Assembly: GCA_000949895.1 (NCBI GenBank)
Contig: JWIT01000031.1
Coordinates: forward strand, 38,707-74,933
Direction of reading: 5' to 3'
From: Agrobacterium arsenijevicii
GTDB lineage: Bacteria; Pseudomonadota; Alphaproteobacteria; Rhizobiales; Rhizobiaceae
DNA: 36,227 nt
Positions within the stretch are counted from its first letter, which is position 1. Each line of letters begins with the position of its first letter. The notes beneath the pieces were generated by a model. The model worked only from the letters and a program-made list of their open reading frames with translations. It ran no database searches and was not told the DNA's origin. Shown in pieces: positions 15,673-22,393 of this stretch. A program made the translations under genes and the position numbers.

Positions 15673-17472
15673 TCACGCTTGAGCGCGCAACTCGTCCGGG
15701 CCGGTCTGGAATTGCAGCCGGGCAAGTCTCGCATAAAGGCCGTTCTGGCGGATAAGGCTCTGGTGTGTGCCTTCCTCGATGATGCGACCTTCATCCATCA
15801 CCAGAATGCGGTCTGCCTTGAGCACGGTGGCGAGGCGATGGGCGATGACGATGGTGGTGCGGGTTTTCATCAGCTCGTCGAGCGCCTTCTGCACCAGCGT
15901 TTCGCTTTCCGCATCGAGTGCGGAGGTCGCTTCGTCCAGAAGCAGAATCGGTGCGTTGCGCAGGATGGCGCGGGCAATGGCGATGCGCTGGCGTTGACCG
16001 CCGGAAAGCGTGACGCCGCGTTCTCCCACCTGCGTGTCATATCCATCGTTCAGCCGGGCGATGAAGCTGTCCGCCTGCGCCGCGGTGGCGGCAGCGCGGA
16101 CTTCCTCGCGTGTCGCATCCGGGCGGCCGAAGGCGATATTGTCGTGGATGGATGAGGCAAATATCGCCACATCCTGCGGAACGATGGACAGGCGCGCGCG
16201 CAGATCAGCCAGGCTTACGGTGCGGATATCGGTGCCATCGACCGTGATGCGGCCCTGTTGCGGATCGTAAAACCGCATCAGCAACGAAAAGACCGTGCTC
16301 TTGCCCGCCCCGGAAGGGCCGACGATGGCGACGGTTTCGCCGGCGTTGACCTTGAAGGAAAGGCCGGAGATGATCGGGCCTCCAGTTGCGAGCGGATAGA
16401 TGAAGCCGACATCCTCGAATTCCGCCTCGCCGCGCGGCGGTTTAGTCATGGAAACGGGCGCTGCCGGCTCTGCCACGGGCGAGTGTTCGTTCAGCAGTTC
16501 GGAAAGCCGTTCGGCTGCGCCGCCCGCTTGCGCCAGTTCACCCCAGACTTCCGAGAGCTGGCCAAGGCCGCTTGCCGCGATGACTGAATAAAGCACGAAC
16601 TGGCCGAGTGTACCCGCGGTCATGCCACCGGACAAAACGCTCTGCGCGCCATACCAGAGAATGCCGACGACGCTGCCGAAGACGAGCGCGATGGCCACCG
16701 CGGTGAGGATAGAACGAGCGCCAATCGCCGCGCGCGCGCCCTGATAGGCGGCCTCAACGGAGGCACCGTAACGGGCATTCGCGAGCGCCTCGGCGTTGAA
16801 GGACTGCACGGTACGGCTCGCCCCGATCGTTTCCGAAGCATAGGCGGCGGAATTGGCCAATGTGTCCTGCGTGTTGCGGGAGCGGGCGCGAACCGAGCGC
16901 CCGAAGGCAATCAGCGGAAAAACGATGAAGGGAATGGCAAGCAGCGCAAGGCCGGAAAGGCCTGGGCTGGTATAGATCATCATCGCCACCGCCCCGCAGC
17001 ACATGATGATGTTGCGCAGGGCCACGGAGGCGGAGGAGCCGAAGGCAGAACGGATCTGTACGGTATCGGCGGTCAGCCGCGAAGTCAGCTCACCGGACCG
17101 GTTGGCATCGAAAAACTGTTGCGACAGCGTGGTGAGATGGGCAAAGACATCACGGCGCAGATCGGCAACGACCCTTTCACCGATGGTCATGACGTAATAA
17201 TAGCGCATGGCGCTGGCAAGCGCGAGAAGGACGGCAATTGCCAGAAGTACGGCGAAATAGCTGTTGATCATGCCGCCGTCCGGCGTCTGGAAACCGTGAT
17301 CGATGATGCGGCGAACGGCAAGCGGCAGGGCCAGTGTCGTGGCGGAGGAAAGCACAAGCGCAAAAAGGGCTGCCGCCATCAGGCCACGATACCGCCTGAG
17401 ATAGGGAAACAGGCCAAGAAGCGGCTTCAGACTTCTCTGTTTCGCAGCTTTCTGCTCGTCAATGTCTGCCAC
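15673..17472 (-). CDS. ABC exporter, fused permease and ATPase (MsbA/multidrug type)
   Basis: A 599-residue half-transporter that dimerises in the inner membrane to export lipids, peptides or drugs using ATP. An N-terminal six-helix domain (about 25-310) precedes an ATPase domain with Walker A GPSGAGKS (385-392), Q-loop glutamine 433, signature LSGGQ (489-493), Walker B ILLLDE (509-514) and H-loop His 545. Everything needed for ATP hydrolysis is present. No substrate clue comes from context, since it is a single gene that ends next to the convergent FAD dehydrogenase. Confidence 0.93.
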   Translation of the reverse strand: MADIDEQKAAKQRSLKPLLGLFPYLRRYRGLMAAALFALVLSSATTLALPLAVRRIIDHGFQTPDGGMINSYFAVLLAIAVLLALASAMRYYYVMTIGERVVADLRRDVFAHLTTLSQQFFDANRSGELTSRLTADTVQIRSAFGSSASVALRNIIMCCGAVAMMIYTSPGLSGLALLAIPFIVFPLIAFGRSVRARSRNTQDTLANSAAYASETIGASRTVQSFNAEALANARYGASVEAAYQGARAAIGARSILTAVAIALVFGSVVGILWYGAQSVLSGGMTAGTLGQFVLYSVIAASGLGQLSEVWGELAQAGGAAERLSELLNEHSPVAEPAAPVSMTKPPRGEAEFEDVGFIYPLATGGPIISGLSFKVNAGETVAIVGPSGAGKSTVFSLLMRFYDPQQGRITVDGTDIRTVSLADLRARLSIVPQDVAIFASSIHDNIAFGRPDATREEVRAAATAAQADSFIARLNDGYDTQVGERGVTLSGGQRQRIAIARAILRNAPILLLDEATSALDAESETLVQKALDELMKTRTTIVIAHRLATVLKADRILVMDEGRIIEEGTHQSLIRQNGLYARLARLQFQTGPDELRAQA

Positions 17473-17587
17473 GTCCTCTATGCTCCTCGTTCAGTGCCGT
17501 TTTTGGGCCTTTTGCGGGTGAATTTCCGGCGTTCGGTAAAATTCCAGCCCCTGCGGCCATCTCCTTTCACAAGGGGATAGCAGGCTC

Positions 17588-17616
17588 TTGTTATCTGGGC
17601 GACCTTCATGTATAGG
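17588..17616 (+). promoter_or_regulatory. Sigma-70 type promoter for rpmE
   Basis: TTGTTA (17588-17593), a 17-base spacer and TATAGG (17611-17616) fit the consensus moderately. Transcription would start near 17623, giving a leader of about 110 bases containing a perfect hairpin. Confidence 0.6.
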
Positions 17617-17632
17617 CTCCGCATCGAATTGG

Positions 17633-17662
17633 GAAGCCATAGCCCATCTGGTCTATGGCTTC
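17633..17662 (+). promoter_or_regulatory. rpmE leader hairpin
   Basis: Perfect 10-bp arms GAAGCCATAG (17633-17642) and CTATGGCTTC (17653-17662) with a 10-base loop, 71 bases before the start codon. No T-run follows, so it is not a terminator. It is a candidate site for ribosomal-protein autoregulation or mRNA stability. Confidence 0.6.
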
Positions 17663-17733
17663 ATTTATTGAAATGGCTCAGTTGACGCAATTGCGGCAAA
17701 TGGACCGCACGTCACTTAACCAGGAAGATTGTC

Positions 17734-17955
17734 ATGAAGGCTGATATCCATCCCGCTTATCACACGATCAAGGTCGTCATGACCGATGGCACCGAATACG
17801 AAACCCGCTCCACTTGGGGTTCGGAAGGCGCAGTCATGAACCTTGAAATCGACCCCAAGTCCCATCCGGCATGGACGGGCGGCAACCAGCAGCTTATGGA
17901 CCGCGGTGGTCGCGTTTCCAAGTTCAACAAGCGTTTCGGCGGCCTCGGCCTCTAA
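17734..17955 (+). CDS. rpmE: 50S ribosomal protein L31, zinc-free form
   Basis: A 73-residue component of the large ribosomal subunit. It begins MKADIHPAYHTIKVVMTDG, has the family segment SHPAWTGGNQQLMDRGGRV and ends FNKRFGGLGL. It contains no cysteine at all, so it lacks the CxxC zinc site and is the C-minus type. The start follows AGGAAG. It forms a single-gene unit with its own promoter, leader hairpin and terminator. Confidence 0.95.
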   Translation: MKADIHPAYHTIKVVMTDGTEYETRSTWGSEGAVMNLEIDPKSHPAWTGGNQQLMDRGGRVSKFNKRFGGLGL

Positions 17956-17984
17956 TCCACTTGTGGACGGATCATTTAAAAAAA

Positions 17985-18007
17985 GCCCGGTTTTACCGGG
18001 CTTTTTT
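17985..18007 (+). terminator. Intrinsic terminator after rpmE
   Basis: Stem GCCCGG (17985-17990) with CCGGGC (17996-18001), loop TTTTA, flanked by an A-run and six T. It ends rpmE. Confidence 0.92.
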
Positions 18008-18101
18008 GTTGCCCTGTTTCGACTGGATTTGCCTTAGGGTGATTGCGACAGTTTTGTTGATAGCGGCCAGAGACCTTAAATTTTACGAGCTCCTGGTTTG
18101 A

Positions 18102-18272
18102 TCAATCACAGGCAGCGGCTCTCGCGGCGTCATCATGGATGTATGCCGGAGAGTAATCATCAAAGCACCGGTCAATCTTTTCGTTTATATCCCAGAATTC
18201 TTTGCCAATAATAAAAGCGACAATTAGTAGAGCGCAACCGGACGTAGCCATAATATACTTAAGGATACGCAT
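18102..18272 (-). CDS. Small single-pass membrane protein, hypothetical
   Basis: A 56-residue peptide with a single membrane helix (YIMATSGCALLIVAFIIG) followed by a short acidic tail with two cysteines, ending AACD. The ATG at 18272 is preceded by AGGA with a suitable gap. The surrounding DNA is more AT-rich than average. I do not recognise it; the ribosome-binding site and helix argue for it being real. Confidence 0.6.
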   Translation of the reverse strand: MRILKYIMATSGCALLIVAFIIGKEFWDINEKIDRCFDDYSPAYIHDDAARAAACD

Positions 18273-18377
18273 TTTTGTTCCTATCGTTGTGCTGTAGATG
18301 TGTACTAAAATATGAATTGTGACAATGAAATTCATTATTTCATGCCTAGATATTTCTGTACCCTTCCAAAAACAAAA

Positions 18378-18399
18378 AAGCAGGCCTATGAGCCTGCTT
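18378..18399 (-). terminator. Intrinsic terminator after rcdA
   Basis: Stem AAGCAGGC (18378-18385) with GCCTGCTT (18392-18399) and a T-run on the minus strand, 30 bases after the rcdA stop. It separates rcdA from the small membrane protein downstream. Confidence 0.88.
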
Positions 18400-18429
18400 T
18401 TCAAATTGTCCGGATAATGTGGTCTTTTC

Positions 18430-18945
18430 TCAGTTGATCGAGAAAGCCGTGCGCAGAAGGTTAAGCTGCGCCTGCACGCTATTTTCGTTGTCCGGCACCT
18501 TTGTGGCTTCGGACGGACGGTAGATTTCACGGTCGAGAAGGGCGACGCGGTTCTGGAGGCGGAGCGACCGTTCGATGAGGTCGCGGAAGGACTCCGGCAG
18601 GTCGTTCCAGCCCGGGGCATTACGGTCGACGTTGAAGCTGTCGAGCCGCACCTTGCTCTTTTCGCTGAGAACCTGATCCCGCGTCATTTCGCCATTGTTG
18701 ACGGCGCGCTGCAGAAGCAGCCAGGACGCCATCTGCATCAGGCGGGTGGTGAGGCGCATCGATTCCGCCGCATAAAGGACGGAGGCCATGCGCGGCAGAA
18801 CCTTGGAAGCTGTGCGACCGGCGCCATCGAGATAGCTGGCCGTTTCCTCAACCAGGGTCATGCCTTCGGTATAGAGGGTCTTGAACTGGTTTGACGCAGC
18901 CGCGTGACCCGCAAAGCTTATGGTATTTAAGACCTGTTCCGACAT
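18430..18945 (-). CDS. rcdA: RcdA-like regulator of CtrA degradation (DUF1465)
   Basis: A 171-residue helical protein of the DUF1465 family. In Caulobacter the family member RcdA is an adaptor that works with CpdR and PopA to bring CtrA to the ClpXP protease at the start of S phase. The protein shows the family helices SNQFKTLYTEGMTLVEE, MRLTTRLMQMASWLLLQRAV, and the C-terminal IYRPSEATKVPDNENSV. ATG 18945 gives MSEQVLNT; a GTG at 18966 is possible. A perfect CtrA box lies about 120 bases upstream, so it is likely part of a feedback loop with CtrA. Confidence 0.85.
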   Translation of the reverse strand: MSEQVLNTISFAGHAAASNQFKTLYTEGMTLVEETASYLDGAGRTASKVLPRMASVLYAAESMRLTTRLMQMASWLLLQRAVNNGEMTRDQVLSEKSKVRLDSFNVDRNAPGWNDLPESFRDLIERSLRLQNRVALLDREIYRPSEATKVPDNENSVQAQLNLLRTAFSIN

Positions 18946-19061
18946 TTTCTTTAAATCCCTGCTCACGCATCACACTGTCAGGCAACGACAACCCGGATAT
19001 TTTGTTCCGGCCTTTAGTGTTTTCAGGATGGTATCTTTACCCGAAATGCGCAAGGCAATTA

Positions 19062-19076
19062 TTAAAGAAGGGTTAA
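19062..19076. promoter_or_regulatory. CtrA box upstream of rcdA
   Basis: TTAA-AGAAGGG-TTAA is a perfect TTAA-N7-TTAA CtrA binding consensus. It is placed to act on rcdA (start 18945, minus strand). Phosphorylated CtrA would activate or block a promoter here. Confidence 0.75.
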
Positions 19077-19107
19077 TACCCACAGTTTTACGAATTCCGG
19101 GGACCGA

Positions 19108-19210
19108 TAAAAAAAGAGCCGCGAAAGCGGCTCTCAAGGTAAAACAGGGAGAAAAATCAGACCAATTCGCCGTATGGAGAAGATGCCTGAGGTCCAGAAG
19201 AACTGGACAT
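19108..19210 (-). ncRNA. Candidate CtrA-controlled small RNA or leaderless small ORF
   Basis: On the minus strand, a CtrA box overlaps where the -35 should be, TACTAT (19218-19213) could be the -10, and the transcript would end after about 100 bases at a strong terminator. A stem GTCCAG/CTGGAC (19208-19192) starts it. An alternative reading is a 17-residue ORF (19210-19157, Ser-rich, MSSSSGPQASSPYGELV). I do not recognise it as a known small RNA family. Confidence 0.5.
19109..19134 (-). terminator. Terminator of the candidate small RNA
   Basis: An 8-bp stem AGAGCCGC (19115-19122) and GCGGCTCT (19127-19134) capped by GAAA, followed by seven T on the minus strand. No annotated gene ends here, so it points to an unannotated transcript from the right. 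Confidence 0.88.
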
Positions 19211-19232
19211 GTATAGTAATCTCTCAGAAAGC

Positions 19233-19247
19233 TTAATTTTTGGTTAA
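19233..19247. promoter_or_regulatory. CtrA box upstream of the candidate small RNA
   Basis: TTAA-TTTTTGG-TTAA fits the full CtrA consensus. It lies 14 bases before a -10-like TACTAT on the minus strand, the usual place for a CtrA-activated promoter. Confidence 0.75.
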
Positions 19248-19348
19248 TGGTAAACGAAAGACTGCGCCAGAATCTTTAGTCTCGTTTACCGTAGTGGCCG
19301 CAGTCTATCGCTGGAAGACTTCGTCGGAGGTTTTGCTGGGGCCGCTGG

Positions 19349-19540
19349 TCAGGACCGGAAGAGGTTCTCCGCCGCCAGTCGGCCGGCGGACTTCCTTTTC
19401 CTCTCCTCGTCAAGCCGGGTGATTTCCGTCTGCAGGAGGTCGATACGGTTGCTCAACTCGTCCACCGAAAGAAGGCTGAGATCGCTGCCGATCTCGTGCG
19501 CCACGGGTTTTTGCGGACGGTCATCGTCAAAGAGGGTCAT
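19349..19540 (-). CDS. DUF1192 family small protein
   Basis: A 63-residue protein: FDDDRPQKPVAHEIGSDLS, then a helical SVDELSNRIDLLQTEITRLDEE. The opening DDDxPxKPxxHEIG and the following coiled-coil segment are the signature of DUF1192, a small family common in Rhizobiales with no assigned function that I know of. Its ATG overlaps the stop of the MFS gene by four bases (ATGA), so it is translated from that transcript. Confidence 0.85.
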   Translation of the reverse strand: MTLFDDDRPQKPVAHEIGSDLSLLSVDELSNRIDLLQTEITRLDEERKRKSAGRLAAENLFRS

Positions 19541-20826
19541 ATGCCTGCTCCTTTTTCAACATAGTCGCCATCGTCCTCGGGATATTGCGGCGCGCGCGGG
19601 TCAAGCGCAATGCTTTCCGGCGTGACGAGCGGCGAGGGCGTTGTCGGCATCATCGTCGAGAAATTGTCCTTCTCGTCGGTCGAAAGGGCGGCACGCTGAC
19701 GGCTTCTGATGATGGCATAGGCCGTTATCAGCACATGGGCGACGGCCGTCACGAAGAATAGCGCATAGGGACCGGAATAGGTCATGACCGCGCCGCCGAG
19801 TGTCGGGCCGATGATGGTGCCGATGCCGTAAAGCAGCAGCAGCCCGCCCGAAACCTTGACGAAGTCTTCGGATGCCGCGTAGTCGTTGGCGTGGGCCACG
19901 GCGATGGGATAAAGCGCGTTGGCGGCGGCGCCGTAAATGGCGATCATCGGGATAAGTACATAGACATCGTGCGGCTGCACGGCCGCAACGGCCAGACCCG
20001 CGACTGCGCCAAGACCTGCCAGTCCGGCAAGCACATAACGGCGGTCTATGCGGTCCGAAAGACGGCCGGCCGGAAATTGCGCGAGCGCGCCGACGAAAAT
20101 CGTGACGGACACCATGATGGCGATCATGGTCGGATCAAGACCCGCCCGTGCGCCGAAAACGGCGCCGAGCGTGCCGTAAGCACCGTTGGCGATGCCGATC
20201 ATCAGGATACCGATGAAGGAAACCGGCGAGTTGCGGTAAAGGGCGGGTAAATCCAGTTTGACCTTCTGCAAGGGCTGCGGGCTGTCGGCCTTCGAAAGCG
20301 TGGCTGGCAGAATCGCGATGCAGTAAATGATGCCGCAGATCATGAACAGCGAGTTGTTGCTGATATCGCCCATCGGCACGATCATCTGCCCCGCCACGAC
20401 GCCAAGCAGCGTGATGGCGATGTATAGGGAAAAGATCATGCCGCGGCTCTCATTGGTCGCGCGTTCGTTCAGCCAGCTTTCGATGATCATGGAAGTGCCG
20501 GCGGTGCAGAAGCCGGTGAGCGCGCGGAGAGCAATCCACCAGACGTCGTCGATGATGAGGCCGGTCATCAGCACCGTCAGGCAGACCAGCGCCACGAAGG
20601 AGGCAAATGCCCGCACATGCCCCGCACGGCGCACGATGGCGGGCGCGACGAAACAACCGATGACGAAGCCCGCTGCCCAGGAAGTGCCGAGAAAGCCCAG
20701 AATTTCGTTGGAATAGCCTTCTGCCGAGCCGCGCATGGGCAGCACGAGACCCTGAAGGCCGTTACCGAGAAAAAGAAACAGAGTGCTGGATAAAAGAGCG
20801 AATACGGGTAGAAGATTTCTGCTCAT
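19537..20826 (-). CDS. MFS transporter
   Basis: A 429-residue inner-membrane transporter of the major facilitator superfamily with about twelve hydrophobic segments. Its first half includes FLGTSWAAGFVIGCFVAPAIV and RALTGFCTAGTSMIIESWLNE, the latter typical of the sugar/drug-efflux type subfamily seen in many alphaproteobacteria. The C-terminus is a polar tail. The substrate cannot be told. ATG 20826 gives MSRNLLPVF; the frame is open to 20868. The stop overlaps the DUF1192 start, forming a two-gene operon. Confidence 0.88.
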   Translation of the reverse strand: MSRNLLPVFALLSSTLFLFLGNGLQGLVLPMRGSAEGYSNEILGFLGTSWAAGFVIGCFVAPAIVRRAGHVRAFASFVALVCLTVLMTGLIIDDVWWIALRALTGFCTAGTSMIIESWLNERATNESRGMIFSLYIAITLLGVVAGQMIVPMGDISNNSLFMICGIIYCIAILPATLSKADSPQPLQKVKLDLPALYRNSPVSFIGILMIGIANGAYGTLGAVFGARAGLDPTMIAIMVSVTIFVGALAQFPAGRLSDRIDRRYVLAGLAGLGAVAGLAVAAVQPHDVYVLIPMIAIYGAAANALYPIAVAHANDYAASEDFVKVSGGLLLLYGIGTIIGPTLGGAVMTYSGPYALFFVTAVAHVLITAYAIIRSRQRAALSTDEKDNFSTMMPTTPSPLVTPESIALDPRAPQYPEDDGDYVEKGAGI

Positions 20827-20962
20827 GAAGACACTCTCATGCGTTCGGACGTATGGTCGGCAGGCCATAAGACGGGGGCTACCCGAATGAGTTGCACTCT
20901 TCTGTTGAACGGTAAAAATGTCCAGCCTGTGACGATGCAGAAATAAAGAAAAGGCTCAATAA

Positions 20963-21118
20963 ATGACAAAGGCGATCGGCCTTTTTTTACTGCTGGCGAT
21001 GATCGTGCAGATCATCCGTCCCTTGGGCCTGCCGGGCCTGAAGAAAAGAGGCGATTGCTGGAAGATCGCGGTTGCGGCCTTCGTCATCTGGTCGTTGACG
21101 CTGCTTCTTCGTCCGTAA
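20963..21118 (+). CDS. 51-residue membrane peptide
   Basis: An ORF encoding two probable membrane segments, IGLFLLLAMIVQII and IAVAAFVIWSLTLLL, separated by RPLGLPGLKKRGDCWK. I recall similar short peptides upstream of fba genes in other Rhizobiaceae, but this is memory rather than a search. AAGG lies upstream and the gene is followed directly by a bidirectional terminator, which supports a real unit. Its first codons form AAAGGC/GCCTTT with a T-run, looking like a terminator at the start of the ORF. Role unknown. Confidence 0.65.
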   Translation: MTKAIGLFLLLAMIVQIIRPLGLPGLKKRGDCWKIAVAAFVIWSLTLLLRP

Positions 21119-21120
21119 AT

Positions 21121-21156
21121 AAAAAAGCCGCCCGTTGGGGCGGCTTTGATTTTTCT
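21121..21156. terminator. Bidirectional terminator between small peptide and fbaB
   Basis: Perfect 10-bp stem AAAGCCGCCC (21124-21133) and GGGCGGCTTT (21138-21147) with loop GTTG; A-run on the left and T-rich stretch on the right serve both strands. Confidence 0.92.
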
Positions 21157-21176
21157 GCATGTCTGTTGCCGGGGCC

Positions 21177-22202
21177 TCAGGCTGCCTTTTCGAGTTCCTG
21201 CTTCCAGTTGCCCTTGGCGGCAAGGCTGTTCATGGCGGCGCGATGCGTGAAGGCGCGCTGGCCGGCGGCGACATTTTCCTGCTTACCGCCCCATGTCTTT
21301 AGCGCGGTATCCTGAAGGGCGCGGCCATAGGAATAGGTCAGCGACCAGGGCAGGTCGTAACCGGCATTCATTGCGGAGAGATGCGCCGTCGCCTCTTCGG
21401 AGGACTGGCCGCCGGAAAGGAAGGCGATGCCCGGAACGGCTGATGGCACGGTTGCCTTCAGAACCTTCACGGTCTTTTCCGCCACTTCCTCGACGGAAGC
21501 CTTGCGGGCCTTCTTGCCGTCGATGATCATGTTCGGCTTGAGGATCATGCCTTCAAGGTTGACGCGGGCATCGAACAGATCGGCGAACACGGTCTGAAGA
21601 ACCCATTGCGTGACTTCCGCACAGCGATCGATGTCGTGCGTGCCGGGTTCGCCGTCCATAAGGACTTCCGGCTCCACGATCGGCACGATATCCGCCTGCT
21701 GGCAGAGAGCGGCGTAGCGGGCAAGCGACTGCGAGTTTGCCTTGATCGAACCCCAGCTCGGACGCTGTTCGCCGATGGTGATGACACCGCGCCACTTGGC
21801 GAAACGGGCACCGGCCTCATGGTACTTGCGCAGGCGCTCGTAAAGACCGTCGAGACCTTCGGTGATGAATTCACCCGGATGGAAAGCCATCGGCTTGGCG
21901 CCGACATCCACCTTGATGCCCGGCAGGCTGCCGGCGGCCTTGATGATATCAACGAAAGGCGTGCCGTCGGCTGCCTTCTGGAACAGGGTCTCTTCGTAAA
22001 GGATGACGCCGGAGATGTACTTCTTCATGGCGTCGTCGGAGCGGAACAGCATTTCGCGATAGTCGCGGCGGGCGGTCTCGGTGGACTCCAGATTGATGCT
22101 GTCGAAACGCTTCTTGATCGTTCCTGTGGATTCGTCGGCAGCCAGTAGGCCCTTGCCGTCGGCAACGATTTTGATTGCAATGTCTTCGAGACGTTCGGTC
22201 AT
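21177..22202 (-). CDS. fbaB: Fructose-bisphosphate aldolase, class I
   Basis: Cleaves fructose-1,6-bisphosphate to glyceraldehyde-3-phosphate and dihydroxyacetone phosphate, or runs in reverse for gluconeogenesis. The 341 residues resemble the animal/plant-type class I enzyme: GLLAADESTGTI (about 18-29), KWRGV (136-140), IVEPEVL, and EGMILKPNM with the Schiff-base lysine at about 222, then AFLSGGQSSEE and LTYSYGRALQ. No metal-dependent class II aldolase is seen in the window. ATG 22202 follows AGGGAGAA-like bases. A 27-bp inverted repeat lies 77 bases upstream, so transcription is probably controlled by a repressor. pgk upstream has its own terminator. Confidence 0.96.
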   Translation of the reverse strand: MTERLEDIAIKIVADGKGLLAADESTGTIKKRFDSINLESTETARRDYREMLFRSDDAMKKYISGVILYEETLFQKAADGTPFVDIIKAAGSLPGIKVDVGAKPMAFHPGEFITEGLDGLYERLRKYHEAGARFAKWRGVITIGEQRPSWGSIKANSQSLARYAALCQQADIVPIVEPEVLMDGEPGTHDIDRCAEVTQWVLQTVFADLFDARVNLEGMILKPNMIIDGKKARKASVEEVAEKTVKVLKATVPSAVPGIAFLSGGQSSEEATAHLSAMNAGYDLPWSLTYSYGRALQDTALKTWGGKQENVAAGQRAFTHRAAMNSLAAKGNWKQELEKAA

Positions 22203-22278
22203 TTGCTATTCTCCCAAGGCACAATAAATTCCCGATAACAGAAGTTCCAGGGCAGGGAAATGGCGCGCTAACTCATTG

Positions 22279-22305
22279 AAACGATTGAAATGGTTTCAAT
22301 CGTTT
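22279..22305. promoter_or_regulatory. 27-bp inverted repeat (candidate operator) upstream of fbaB
   Basis: Perfect 12-bp arms AAACGATTGAAA (22279-22290) and TTTCAATCGTTT (22294-22305) around TGG. It contains TTTCAATCGTTTGAAA with a central CG, the layout of LacI-family operators. It sits between the pgk terminator and fbaB. PckR/CceR, LacI-family regulators of central carbon metabolism in alphaproteobacteria, are the obvious candidates, but I cannot confirm the site from memory. Confidence 0.7.
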
Positions 22306-22342
22306 GAAACTTTTCCTCCCATGCGCACTTACCAAAAAACAA

Positions 22343-22369
22343 GGCCGGACAAGCATCGCTTGTCCGGCC
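22343..22369 (-). terminator. Intrinsic terminator after pgk
   Basis: Perfect 12-bp stem GGCCGGACAAGC (22343-22354) and GCTTGTCCGGCC (22358-22369), T-rich on the minus strand. It ends pgk. Confidence 0.9.
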
Positions 22370-22393
22370 CCATGTCAGGCAAGTAGGGGAAGT

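Larger units (their letters stand above)
18946..19348. other. Intergenic region rich in regulatory signals
   Basis: A 403-base stretch without a normal gene. It holds the rcdA leader, a CtrA box at 19062-19076, a terminator at 19109-19134, a candidate small RNA reading on the minus strand up to it, and a second CtrA box at 19233-19247. Confidence 0.7.

Noticed and set aside
14145..15794. 549-codon open frame antisense to the FAD dehydrogenase
   Set aside because: Shadow frame; no motif, overlaps a clear flavoprotein and the end of the ABC exporter.
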